Source of the DNA: Paraglaciecola polaris LMG 21857
GTDB lineage: Bacteria > Pseudomonadota > Gammaproteobacteria > Enterobacterales > Alteromonadaceae
Assembly (NCBI RefSeq): GCF_000315055.1
Contig: NZ_BAER01000013.1
Span: forward strand, 1 to 49,292
Direction of reading: 5' to 3'
Length of the DNA: 49,292 nucleotides
The notes under the pieces were generated by a model. The model was not told the origin of the DNA. It saw only the letters and a program-made list of their open reading frames with translations, and searched no databases. Made by a program: the position numbers and the translations under genes. How positions within the stretch are numbered: the stretch's first letter is position 1; the number at the start of each line of letters is the position of its first letter. Shown here one piece after another: positions 42,022-49,292 of the stretch.

Positions 42022-43452
42022 TTAACGTTCGGTCATGGCGATAGACGTGGCGCGTAATAATGGTTTTAAAATGTAATCTAGTACGGTTTTTTTACCGGTA
42101 ATGATATCCACTTGGGTTGTCATACCCGGAATGATTTGCATGCCATTTTTAAAACTATTGGAATCGGTTTGCAGGCGCACAACATAATAGGTTTCATCCT
42201 TCTCATCGGTGATCGTATCAGCGCTTATGTGGGTTACTTTGGCCTCTAGGCCGCCGTATATAACAAAATCATAAGCGGTAAATTTGACCATAGCAATTTG
42301 CCCAGGGCGCAAAAATGCAATGTCTTTAGGTTTTACTTTTGCTTCGACGATCAGCTGGTCATCGAGGGGGATAATTTCGATAACATCGCTTCCTGGTGGT
42401 ACCACTCCGCCAATAGTGTTGGTAAACAAACGTTTTATCGTCCCTTTCACCGGTGACTTAAGATCCGCTTGGTAGACGATATCCGCTAAGCCAGATTCAG
42501 TCTCTTTGATGGAGTTAAGCTCAGTTGCCACGTCACTTAACTCATTGCGCCAGCGGTTAGTGGTTGTGAGTTCTTTCTCTCTTATCTTGGAATTGGCTTC
42601 GGTTATTTCGGACTCGTTGCGCCTGATGACTGACGCATTACGTTTTATCTCGCCCTCTATTTCAACCAACTGCCTCTCGAGACGAATGATATCGATATCA
42701 GAAATCGCCCCAGATTTTAACAAAGGACGCGTGACCGCGAGTTCTCTATGTATGAGTGCTTTAGTACGGGTGTACTGCTCTTTTGCCGATTGGGCTTCTT
42801 GCAGTTCATGTTCCCGCTGGCGTGTTTGCTGCTGATACATGGAGATATGTTGGGCCAACTCTTCCACATTCGCTGCGTATTGATTTCGCTCATGTCGCAC
42901 GATTTCAGGTGCTTGTTTCACCAGTTTTTCTGAAAACACCGGGTCAATATTTTCAGTAAGCGCTTTTAAGCGCGCTAATTTTGCACTTAATGATAAAAAC
43001 TGACTGCGATTCTCTCGCAGGGTTGACATGAAACGCGTAGGGTCAAGCCTAAGCAAAATATCACCCGCATTCACCGTTTGTCCTTCCCGGGTTAAAATCT
43101 CTTTGACTATGCCACCATCATAGGATTGCACCACTTGTAATTGGTTGGTCGGCACCACTTTACCGTCGCCGCGAGTAACCTCGTTGAGCGTTGCGTTAGC
43201 GGCCCAAATTAACAGGGCTGCAAAGGCAAACACGATAAAGTACAGCAACATTCTGGCGCGCAATGGGTTTTGTTGCAGTTGCTCCCAGTCGGCGTCAAGT
43301 ACCCAGTCATTATTTTTGGGTGGCGATAACCAGCGGTTAAATATGCGTCCAACGTAACTTGTTTTAGGCTCGTTATTGGAGCCAAAAATTGCGCCGAGCT
43401 TATCAAATGATTGTTGTTCGGTTGTGGATTGATGTGCTTTTTTATCACTCAT
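42022..43452 (-). CDS. lapC: Type I secretion membrane-fusion protein (HlyD/LapC-like)
   Basis: Periplasmic adaptor of 476 residues linking the ABC exporter to the outer-membrane channel. A cytoplasmic N-terminus of about 67 residues is followed by one membrane helix (L-L-Y-F-I-V-F-A-F-A-A-L-L-I-W-A-A-N), a lipoyl-like half motif (V-V-Q-S-Y-D-G-G-I-V-K-E-I, G-Q-T-V-N-A-G-D-I-L-L-R-L-D), a long coiled-coil rich in E, Q and R (about 150-310), the second lipoyl half (D-L-K-S-P-V-K-G-T-I) and a beta-barrel domain ending G-M-T-T-Q-V-D-I-I-T-G. Its start overlaps the end of the ABC gene by 4 nt, so translation is coupled. Length and order match LapC of adhesin secretion systems. Confidence 0.93.
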   Translation of the reverse strand: MSDKKAHQSTTEQQSFDKLGAIFGSNNEPKTSYVGRIFNRWLSPPKNNDWVLDADWEQLQQNPLRARMLLYFIVFAFAALLIWAANATLNEVTRGDGKVVPTNQLQVVQSYDGGIVKEILTREGQTVNAGDILLRLDPTRFMSTLRENRSQFLSLSAKLARLKALTENIDPVFSEKLVKQAPEIVRHERNQYAANVEELAQHISMYQQQTRQREHELQEAQSAKEQYTRTKALIHRELAVTRPLLKSGAISDIDIIRLERQLVEIEGEIKRNASVIRRNESEITEANSKIREKELTTTNRWRNELSDVATELNSIKETESGLADIVYQADLKSPVKGTIKRLFTNTIGGVVPPGSDVIEIIPLDDQLIVEAKVKPKDIAFLRPGQIAMVKFTAYDFVIYGGLEAKVTHISADTITDEKDETYYVVRLQTDSNSFKNGMQIIPGMTTQVDIITGKKTVLDYILKPLLRATSIAMTER

Positions 43453-45587
43453 AGTGTGGCCTTTACTTTGCCGCTTTTTAGGGCTTCGAGCACCTGGTTT
43501 TTTTCGCCCTGGATGACAATTTTACCTGCATCTAAAACGATGATTTTCTTGACCATGGAAAGTAACGACACTCGGTGGGTAACCATTAACATAGTACGGT
43601 TTTCGCTGACACTTTCTAATGCGCGTTTGACTTGATCCTCGGCTAGGTGATCCAAGGATGAAGTAGGCTCATCAAGCAGTAAAAATGGTGGGTTGGCAAC
43701 AATGGCTCGTGCAATAGCAACCGCTTGTTTTTGCCCCCCGGAAAGGTGATGTCCATGTTCGCCCACTTGCAGGTCTAAGCCATCAGGGTGGTTATTTACC
43801 ACCGACATTAGCCCACTTAACTTCAATGCACGGGTCAATGCACGAGGTTCTGCATGTTTAGCTAAATACATGATGTTGTCTCTGAGCGAGCCAAAGAACA
43901 GAGATATTTCCTGGGGCACATAACCCACATTGTTACGAAGTTCGGACAATTCGAGTTGTTGCAGTTCTATGCCATCAATATAGATGTGTCCTGCTGTGGG
44001 GGTATATAAACCCAGCAATAATTTCTGAATGGTACTTTTACCCGAGCCGTTTTTACCTAAAATAGCCACATGGTCCCCAGCATTAATTTTAAAGCTGACA
44101 TCGGATAACACATCTTTGGAATCGTCGTCGTAACGAAACGACACATTTTTAAACTCAATTTCGCCCTTGAACGTGGCGTGGTTAACTTTATGGGTGTTGA
44201 TAGGGCGTTCTGAAGGTTGCTCCATTAAGGCATTAAGCACTTCCATTGACGTCGCTGCACTGTGGTACTGGGCAATCACACCGGCAACTAAATTAATTGG
44301 ATTCATCGCTCGGCTGCTAAGCATATAGGCCGCAATAAGGGCACCTTGGGTGAGGTTGCCCTCAATAATGAGATAGACACCGACAATCAAAATAAGGATG
44401 CCGACCACCTGCTGAATAAATTGCGAGACGTTGCTGATGGATGAGGAGATAAAGCGAATTTGTGATTGGGTACGTGCCAGAAATATCGTGCTTTTTTCCC
44501 AATCTACCTGGACTTTCGATTCCGCGTGAAAACTCTTTATTTCTTCAATATTATCGATGCTTTCTACCAATATGGCATTTCGTAGTGCACCGGATTGCAT
44601 AGCCCCATTTGCTAAAGCGTGGAGTTTCTTTTGGGCTGAAAATGCGTATCCCACAATTAGTAACGAGCCGACCACTATGGGTATCACGAGTACCGGAGAA
44701 ATAATGGCAATGATAATGCTAAATAACAGTACAAAAGGTAGATCAACAAATGAAACCAATGTTAGCGAGCTCAACAACCCGCGAATGGATTCAAAAGATT
44801 GTATGCCACTGGCAAATGCCCCGGAAGACGGAGGCCTATCCGCTAGGCGAATATTGAGAATTTTCTCCATTAAGGACGAGGATACTTTTACATCGATGCG
44901 ACTCGCCGCAAGCTCGACGTAATAATTACGTACCATTTTGAGTATTAGGTCAGCCAATAATACAATAGCCACGCCTGAGGCTAGCATCCATAAGGTTTCG
45001 ATAGCGCCATTAGGAACGACTCTGTCATATATATTCATTACGAATAATGGCATGGCAACTGAGAATAGGTTGATCACCACAGCGGATAAAATGACATCTC
45101 GGTAGAGACCGCGACATTCACGTATGACACTCCAGAACCAATGTCCAGTGGTCTTACGATTTATAGTGGGAGCACGTTTGTCAAACTGATGTTTAGGGCG
45201 TACGAATATCACTTGCTCGGTAAATAGCTGAGCTAATGTCTCGAGAGACTCGTCTACTGAGGCGCCAGGTAAGTCAGGATATATTACTTTAGCTGTTTTT
45301 TGAGCTGCGTCGAATTCTAATAACACGCAGGATTTATTCCCCTTAAGAATTAACACTGCGGGTAGTAACGAGGTATTAATTTGGGTTAATGAACGAGTGG
45401 CAATTTTTGATTTCAGCCCAGCTCGTTTTGCTGCCCGGGAAAATATTGACGGTGTTAAATCACCAGCAATTAACGGTAACCCTGAAAGCAGTACATCCTT
45501 AGAGAATGTTAAGTTGTAGTGTTCACATATTACATATAAGCAATTACTTAACTCTTCTCTTTCTAATTTCCCTGAAGGGTTTTCCAT
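43449..45587 (-). CDS. lapB: Type I secretion ABC transporter (LapB-like)
   Basis: Inner-membrane exporter of 712 residues. Residues 1-140 are a C39-like domain lacking the catalytic cysteine motif, the chaperone-like form found in RTX/adhesin exporters. The membrane domain covers about 160-445. The ATPase has Walker A G-K-N-G-S-G-K-S-T (511-519), signature L-S-G-G-Q (615-619), Walker B F-L-L-L-D-E (635-640) and the switch histidine H671. It drives export of a C-terminally signalled protein without a Sec signal. The obvious cargo is the large adhesin encoded divergently at 47380. It lies downstream of the TolC-like gene after 189 bp and overlaps lapC by 4 nt. Confidence 0.95.
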   Translation of the reverse strand: MENPSGKLEREELSNCLYVICEHYNLTFSKDVLLSGLPLIAGDLTPSIFSRAAKRAGLKSKIATRSLTQINTSLLPAVLILKGNKSCVLLEFDAAQKTAKVIYPDLPGASVDESLETLAQLFTEQVIFVRPKHQFDKRAPTINRKTTGHWFWSVIRECRGLYRDVILSAVVINLFSVAMPLFVMNIYDRVVPNGAIETLWMLASGVAIVLLADLILKMVRNYYVELAASRIDVKVSSSLMEKILNIRLADRPPSSGAFASGIQSFESIRGLLSSLTLVSFVDLPFVLLFSIIIAIISPVLVIPIVVGSLLIVGYAFSAQKKLHALANGAMQSGALRNAILVESIDNIEEIKSFHAESKVQVDWEKSTIFLARTQSQIRFISSSISNVSQFIQQVVGILILIVGVYLIIEGNLTQGALIAAYMLSSRAMNPINLVAGVIAQYHSAATSMEVLNALMEQPSERPINTHKVNHATFKGEIEFKNVSFRYDDDSKDVLSDVSFKINAGDHVAILGKNGSGKSTIQKLLLGLYTPTAGHIYIDGIELQQLELSELRNNVGYVPQEISLFFGSLRDNIMYLAKHAEPRALTRALKLSGLMSVVNNHPDGLDLQVGEHGHHLSGGQKQAVAIARAIVANPPFLLLDEPTSSLDHLAEDQVKRALESVSENRTMLMVTHRVSLLSMVKKIIVLDAGKIVIQGEKNQVLEALKSGKVKATL

Positions 45588-45776
45588 AATTCATTCTCGA
45601 TAAACTTCTGTATGCGTAATTTAAAAAAATTTTAGTTATTAATTTTCATACCTATGTATAAAAATTGAAACATAAGCTGTTGATGGAATCACTTCATATA
45701 TTATTTTATTTAGCCCGAGTTATAATTTTAATTAATGCTGTAAAGTAGTATTCCTTTATTTCATTAATGTTGTTTT
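45588..45776. promoter_or_regulatory. AT-rich spacer between TolC-like and LapB-like genes
   Basis: 189 bp, very AT-rich, no open frame. It may carry a separate promoter for the ABC/adaptor pair on the minus strand. No hairpin terminator was recognised after the TolC-like gene. Confidence 0.4.
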
Positions 45777-47132
45777 TTAATTTTTTGGACATGAGTACTG
45801 AATATCAGATTGAATATGAGCTTTCTCTAAGTCGTTAATGTTTGGGAGGTTATTTAATGTTACATTTAAGCTTTTCACTAATATTCCGATTTCAGCCAAT
45901 ACATTTATTAGTGCTTGCTTTTGGCGATACTGAGCATCGATATAGGCGCGGCTCGATTCAAAATATTCGTTCTCCGCATCCAGTACGTCGAGTAGGGTAC
46001 GTTGACCAATATCGAATTGATCTTTATACGCTGTTTTCACCCGACTTGAAGACAATTTGTGTTGGTTCAAAACTGGAATAAGTCTATTTGACGTTGTGTA
46101 TTCATTGAACGCGATTTGAATATTTTGACGAACATCCCGGCAAGTTTTATCTCGTAGATCCTTGGCCACATTCACTTGCTCTTGTGCTTGTTTGATAGTG
46201 GCTTTATCACGCCCGCCTCGAAACAAATTATACCGAAATTGGAGCCCCACAGACCCTTCGGTTATGGTGTTGTTTAAGCCAAATTGGTCTCTACTCTGAC
46301 TGCCATATCTGGCCACAAAATCTAGCTGTGGTTTATAGTTTGATTTTTGCGTTTTAACGCCTATTTTTTCAGCTTCTATGTTATGCATAGTCGCGAAAAA
46401 AGCGGGACTTGTGCGATAGGTTTGTTCAAGTATTACTGGTAATTCTTTAGCTATTACAATGCCTTGTGTTGATATGGTTTGCAGATTGTCTTTTGGTTGA
46501 CGGCCGACAATACGAAGGAACCGTGCGCTCACATCATACAAGTTATTAGTGTCTGTAATTACGTTAGATTCGGACAAAGCCAAACGGCCGTTTATTTGTT
46601 CTAAATCAGCGGCACGGGATACGCCTGCGCTAACACTTTCTTCAATTTGTGAGAATACTTTTTCGTGGGTATTGAGGTTGTCGTTGGCAAGCTTAACCAG
46701 TGCCTGATATTGCTGCACGTCTAGGTAGGCAAGGGCGGTTTCTCTGGCAGTATTTTCCACACTATTGATGAACTCAAAGTACCTCACCATCTGTACCTGA
46801 CGGAAGCGATTGACCTCATGTTTTACTTTAGAGCCATTGTATAAAGACTGGGTTAATACTACCTCAACATCATTGCTAGAAAACTCTGTGTCGCTGCCGT
46901 AATTACGATCTTTATACTGCGAATTTGCGACCAAATCTACGGTAGGTTTATTGCCCGCCTTGGCTGCCCTAAGGCTATGTTTAGCGGCATAAAATGTATG
47001 CCAGTTTGCTTGTACTTCAGGATTAGTCTCAATAGCGTCATAAATAGCGCTGGAAATGTCATCCGTTTCTTGAGCGTAAGTCATTGAAGATGTTAATAAA
47101 ACAACAGATACGGTAAGAAAAATAAATTTCAT
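45777..47132 (-). CDS. lapE: TolC-family outer-membrane channel (LapE-like)
   Basis: Outer-membrane efflux protein of 451 residues. The signal peptide ends at S-S-M-T-Y-A-Q-E. The body has the two-fold TolC repeat: E-T-N-P-E-V-Q-A-N-W near residue 35, V-V-L-T-Q-S-L-Y-N-G-S in the first half and V-G-L-Q-F-R-Y-N-L-F-R-G-G in the second, with long helical heptads between and Q-R-T-L-L-D-V-L-D-A-E-N-E near the end. It forms the trimeric channel of the type I system with the adaptor and ABC protein encoded downstream. It is divergent from the adhesin gene. Assignment to adhesin export rests on neighbourhood; TolC homologues serve many exporters. Confidence 0.92.
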   Translation of the reverse strand: MKFIFLTVSVVLLTSSMTYAQETDDISSAIYDAIETNPEVQANWHTFYAAKHSLRAAKAGNKPTVDLVANSQYKDRNYGSDTEFSSNDVEVVLTQSLYNGSKVKHEVNRFRQVQMVRYFEFINSVENTARETALAYLDVQQYQALVKLANDNLNTHEKVFSQIEESVSAGVSRAADLEQINGRLALSESNVITDTNNLYDVSARFLRIVGRQPKDNLQTISTQGIVIAKELPVILEQTYRTSPAFFATMHNIEAEKIGVKTQKSNYKPQLDFVARYGSQSRDQFGLNNTITEGSVGLQFRYNLFRGGRDKATIKQAQEQVNVAKDLRDKTCRDVRQNIQIAFNEYTTSNRLIPVLNQHKLSSSRVKTAYKDQFDIGQRTLLDVLDAENEYFESSRAYIDAQYRQKQALINVLAEIGILVKSLNVTLNNLPNINDLEKAHIQSDIQYSCPKN

Positions 47133-47379
47133 AAATAATGCTCATGTGAAAAGGTAAATAAAATAAAGTGCGGAGTAATGGAAAAGAAATAAATTAAAAT
47201 AAGTCCTCCTAAGGGGGCTGTTTTTTATTAGCATTTCCTAACGGTAGCGGTAAAAAAATATTTATCAAGTTTTAAATATTTGATGTTTTAAAGTGAGTTA
47301 ATTCTTGAACTTAGGTCTTATAGACTGTGCTGATATAGACACTACAATCTAATTATTGTTGGTGGTGTTAGAGGTGTTT
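47133..47379. promoter_or_regulatory. Divergent promoter region, exporter and adhesin
   Basis: 247 bp, AT-rich. On the plus strand a G-U-tolerant hairpin AGTCCTC...GGGGGCT (about 47202-47219) is followed by G and six T, a possible attenuator or stray terminator in the adhesin leader. GAGGTG (47371-47376) is the likely ribosome-binding site of the adhesin. No c-di-GMP riboswitch sequence was recognised. Confidence 0.4.
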
Positions 47380-48603
47380 ATGGCTGAGTTAGAATATACC
47401 GTAGAGCGTATTGAAGGTGATGATTCAATAACTGTAATTAGTGAAAACGGTGATATTCGATTTGCATCAGTGGGCGAGGTAATTAATGCCGGTGACACAA
47501 TTCTATCTTTTGAAGGTGGCCAAGTTGTTTTAACGGCCGGTGGTCAAAACATTGTTATCGATAATAGCGTAGATGTTTTTATTACTGCAGATTTAGCTTC
47601 GCAACAAGGTAATCAAGATGACGAAGCGGAAGAAATCAATGTTGATGATGATTTTCTGGCAGCACTTGATGGCGACGGTGATTTACTCGACTCACTAGAG
47701 TCGACTGCTGCTGGTTCAGACTCTAGTGGTCAGGATACCGACGGTTCATCGTTTGTGCGTGTGGAGCGTATTTCAGAAGATGTTGACCCAGTCGCTTTTG
47801 AATATGCGCAAACCGGAAACGACTCAGTTCAGCTTGAGACACAAGAAGTGTCAGCAGCTGACTTTGATATTGAGTTTGACTTAGGATCTGTGATTAATGA
47901 AGTCACTCCCACCTTTGTTGGAACCACATCTGCACCCGCTGGCAGTGCAGTCGATGTGCTTATTACCGATCAAAACGGCACCACGCAGAATGTGACCAGT
48001 GTAGTACAAGACGATGGCACATTTACCGTCAATGTAGGTAACGCCTTGCCTGAGGGGACGTTCACAGTTGAAGCGAGCATTACCGATAATGCGGGTAATA
48101 CCACAACAGTTTCTGTTAGCTCTTCGGTGGATATTACCGCCCCAATTATTGCTGACTTGACTGTTGAAGCGGGTAACAATACGCCAGCTATATCTGGCAG
48201 CACAGATGCCGAGCCTGGCACAGCTGTGGTAGTTACACTGATCGACGGCAATGGCGATAGTCAACTATTGAACTCAGTTGTACAAGGTGATGGCAGTTTC
48301 AGTGCCATACCTGAAAGTCCTTTAGTCGACGGCGATTTTACCCTTGTTGCGCAAGTGACGGATAACGCAGGCAATACCACATCTGCAACGATCACAGGCA
48401 ATGTGGATACCACTGCACCTGTGGTGACGGATACCACAACAACCGACAACAATAGTGATACGCCTACATTTACCGGAACCACAAATGCCGAGCCAGGCAG
48501 TGCGGTGACGATGACGGTGACGGATGCCAATGGCGACAGCCAAGTTATGAATGCGGTTGTGCAAGAAGACGGAGTTATTCAGCTAGCCCAGCGAACGCGT
48601 TAG
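47380..48603 (+). CDS. Giant LapA/BapA-like adhesin, N-terminal part (frame broken at 48573)
   Basis: Start of a repetitive surface adhesin exported by the adjacent type I system. Residues 1-100 form the retention module (M-A-E-L-E-Y-T-V-E-R-I, then G-G-Q-N-I-V-I-D-N-S), which keeps the protein plugged in the TolC-like channel. A LapG-type site T-A-A-G is at 109-112 within E-S-T-A-A-G-S-D, matching 107-110 of Pseudomonas LapA. From about residue 170 it consists of bacterial Ig-like repeats of some 93 residues, each ending near V-D-T-T-A-P and containing T-D-N-A-G-N-T-T. ATG 47380 with GAGGTG upstream is preferred over the earlier TTG 47356. The frame ends at TAG 48601-48603 because a base is missing near 48573. 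Confidence 0.88.
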   Translation: MAELEYTVERIEGDDSITVISENGDIRFASVGEVINAGDTILSFEGGQVVLTAGGQNIVIDNSVDVFITADLASQQGNQDDEAEEINVDDDFLAALDGDGDLLDSLESTAAGSDSSGQDTDGSSFVRVERISEDVDPVAFEYAQTGNDSVQLETQEVSAADFDIEFDLGSVINEVTPTFVGTTSAPAGSAVDVLITDQNGTTQNVTSVVQDDGTFTVNVGNALPEGTFTVEASITDNAGNTTTVSVSSSVDITAPIIADLTVEAGNNTPAISGSTDAEPGTAVVVTLIDGNGDSQLLNSVVQGDGSFSAIPESPLVDGDFTLVAQVTDNAGNTTSATITGNVDTTAPVVTDTTTTDNNSDTPTFTGTTNAEPGSAVTMTVTDANGDSQVMNAVVQEDGVIQLAQRTR

Positions 48604-48937
48604 CCCAAGGGGAATTTACCCTTGTTACCGAAGTCACTGACAGTGCGGGTAACACCAGTTCTGATACGAGCACAGGCAATGTGGATACCAGCGCACCTGT
48701 GGTGACGGATACCACAACAACCGACAACAATAGTGATACGCCTACATTTACCGGAACCACAAATGCCGAGCCAGGCAGTGCGGTGACGATGACGGTGACG
48801 GATGCCAATGGCGACAGCCAAGTTATGAATGCGGTTGTGCAAGAAGACGGAAGTTATTCAGCTAGCCCAGCGAACGCGTTAGCCCAAGGGGAATTTACCC
48901 TTGTTACCGAAGTCACTGACAGTGCGGGTAACACCAG
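48421..48937 (+). repeat. Two nearly identical tandem adhesin repeats
   Basis: Copy 1 starts at 48421 and copy 2 at 48699. Over 48421-48658 versus 48699-48937 they are identical except that copy 1 lacks one A (GACGGA-GTT against GACGGAAGTT). Period is 278 nt here, 279 nt (93 codons) once the missing base is restored. Confidence 0.95.
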
Positions 48938-49292
48938 CTCAGATACGACAACAGGTAATATAGACTCCCTGCCACCAACTTTAACCGTGGACGCCCCGGA
49001 TAATAGCAATGACCCGACCCCGACTATTACCGGCACAACCGACGCGCCTGTCAATTCAGTGGTTAATCTTACGATCACTGGCAATAACGGTGCTGTGCAA
49101 ACACTTAACGCGACAGTGCAAGCAAACGGCACGTACAGCGTAGAGGTACCAGTAGATTTAGCGGAAGGCAATTATAGTGCTGCGGCCACGGTATCGGATA
49201 CCGCGGGTAACGAGGCCATCGCCAACGATACTGGCAGCGTGGATACCATTTTACCGACGCTAACGGTAGACGCCCCAGATGACAGCAATGAC
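48574..49292 (+). pseudogene. Continuation of adhesin in shifted frame, runs off window
   Basis: After the missing base the adhesin frame continues from codon 48576 (Y-S-A-S-P-A-N-A-L-A-Q-G-E-F-T) without a stop to the end of the window. It encodes the rest of the third Ig-like repeat, a nearly identical fourth, a more diverged fifth (P-P-T-L-T-V-D-A-P-D-N-S-N-D-P) and the start of a sixth with the same T-L-T-V-D-A-P opening. It has no start codon of its own at a plausible place, so it is the downstream part of the gene at 47380. If the indel is a sequencing or assembly error the two pieces are one intact gene. The C-terminal secretion signal lies outside the window. Confidence 0.85.

Noticed and set aside
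47202-47226. c-di-GMP riboswitch in the adhesin leader
   Set aside because: Only a weak hairpin with a T-run is visible; conserved GEMM core sequences were not found.
48421-48937. CRISPR-like array
   Set aside because: Repeat unit is about 279 bp, contiguous and coding (93 codons), without short repeats and spacers.
47881-49171. Minus-strand valine-rich and histidine-rich frames opposite the adhesin
   Set aside because: Repeated antisense shadows of the Ig-like repeats; their repetition mirrors the adhesin, not independent genes.

Overview
The window looks like a chromosomal segment of a marine gammaproteobacterium of the Alteromonadales, probably Glaciecola/Paraglaciecola-like. This is inferred from four TonB-dependent receptors, a LacI-controlled sugar module of alteromonad type, a CadC-like regulator with a TolB propeller, and a complete Lap adhesin system. 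No rRNA, tRNA, CRISPR array, integrase or transposase was recognised.

Layout. 1-2.7 kb: a YjbR-family protein, the small stress-type proteins CsbD and DUF1328 (the second is only 53 codons), and a 2OG-Fe(II) oxygenase. 2.8-4.3 kb: a possible 36-aa gene and a YHYH-domain lipoprotein. 4.5-7.4 kb: a divergent pair, a MocR (GntR-aminotransferase) regulator and a PLP decarboxylase, with an exact 12-bp direct repeat between them. 7.5-13.9 kb: a probable trehalose utilisation module (TonB receptor, LacI regulator, MFS permease, GH37 trehalase) carrying three identical operator-like 14-mers. 14.1-20.2 kb: a large TonB receptor and an M14 metallocarboxypeptidase. 20.3-22.2 kb: the glutathione-dependent formaldehyde detoxification pair frmA-fghA. 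22.3-24.5 kb: a small lipoprotein, a lactonase-type amidohydrolase broken at a G9 tract, and an SDR dehydrogenase.

24.5-35.4 kb is the most unusual part. A DUF2721 gene is preceded, 3 nt away, by an orphan copy of the RimO C-terminal (TRAM) region. About 9 kb further on lies a complete rimO in the same orientation. Between them is an apparently AT-richer cargo: two PepSY-type membrane proteins, one fused to an NqrF-like ferredoxin/FAD/NADH reductase; a 49-codon gene with a strong ribosome-binding site; a membrane-bound CadC-like regulator; and a TonB receptor. The simplest reading is that a segment entered the 3' part of rimO, supplied a replacement 3' end and displaced the native one. A large imperfect inverted repeat sits at the displaced end.

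35.6-39.0 kb: a PepSY protein and a siderophore-type TonB receptor with a Fur-box-like site. 39.2-49.3 kb: a Lap system, with LapG protease, LapD c-di-GMP receptor, type I exporter (LapE/LapB/LapC-like) and the N-terminus of a giant adhesin. The adhesin has a LapG-type TAAG site at residues 109-112. Its repeat region contains a one-base deletion that stops the frame at 48603, and the gene runs off the end of the window.

Start codons were moved from the longest ORF where a ribosome-binding site, signal peptide or operator argued for it. All statements on base composition are by eye.
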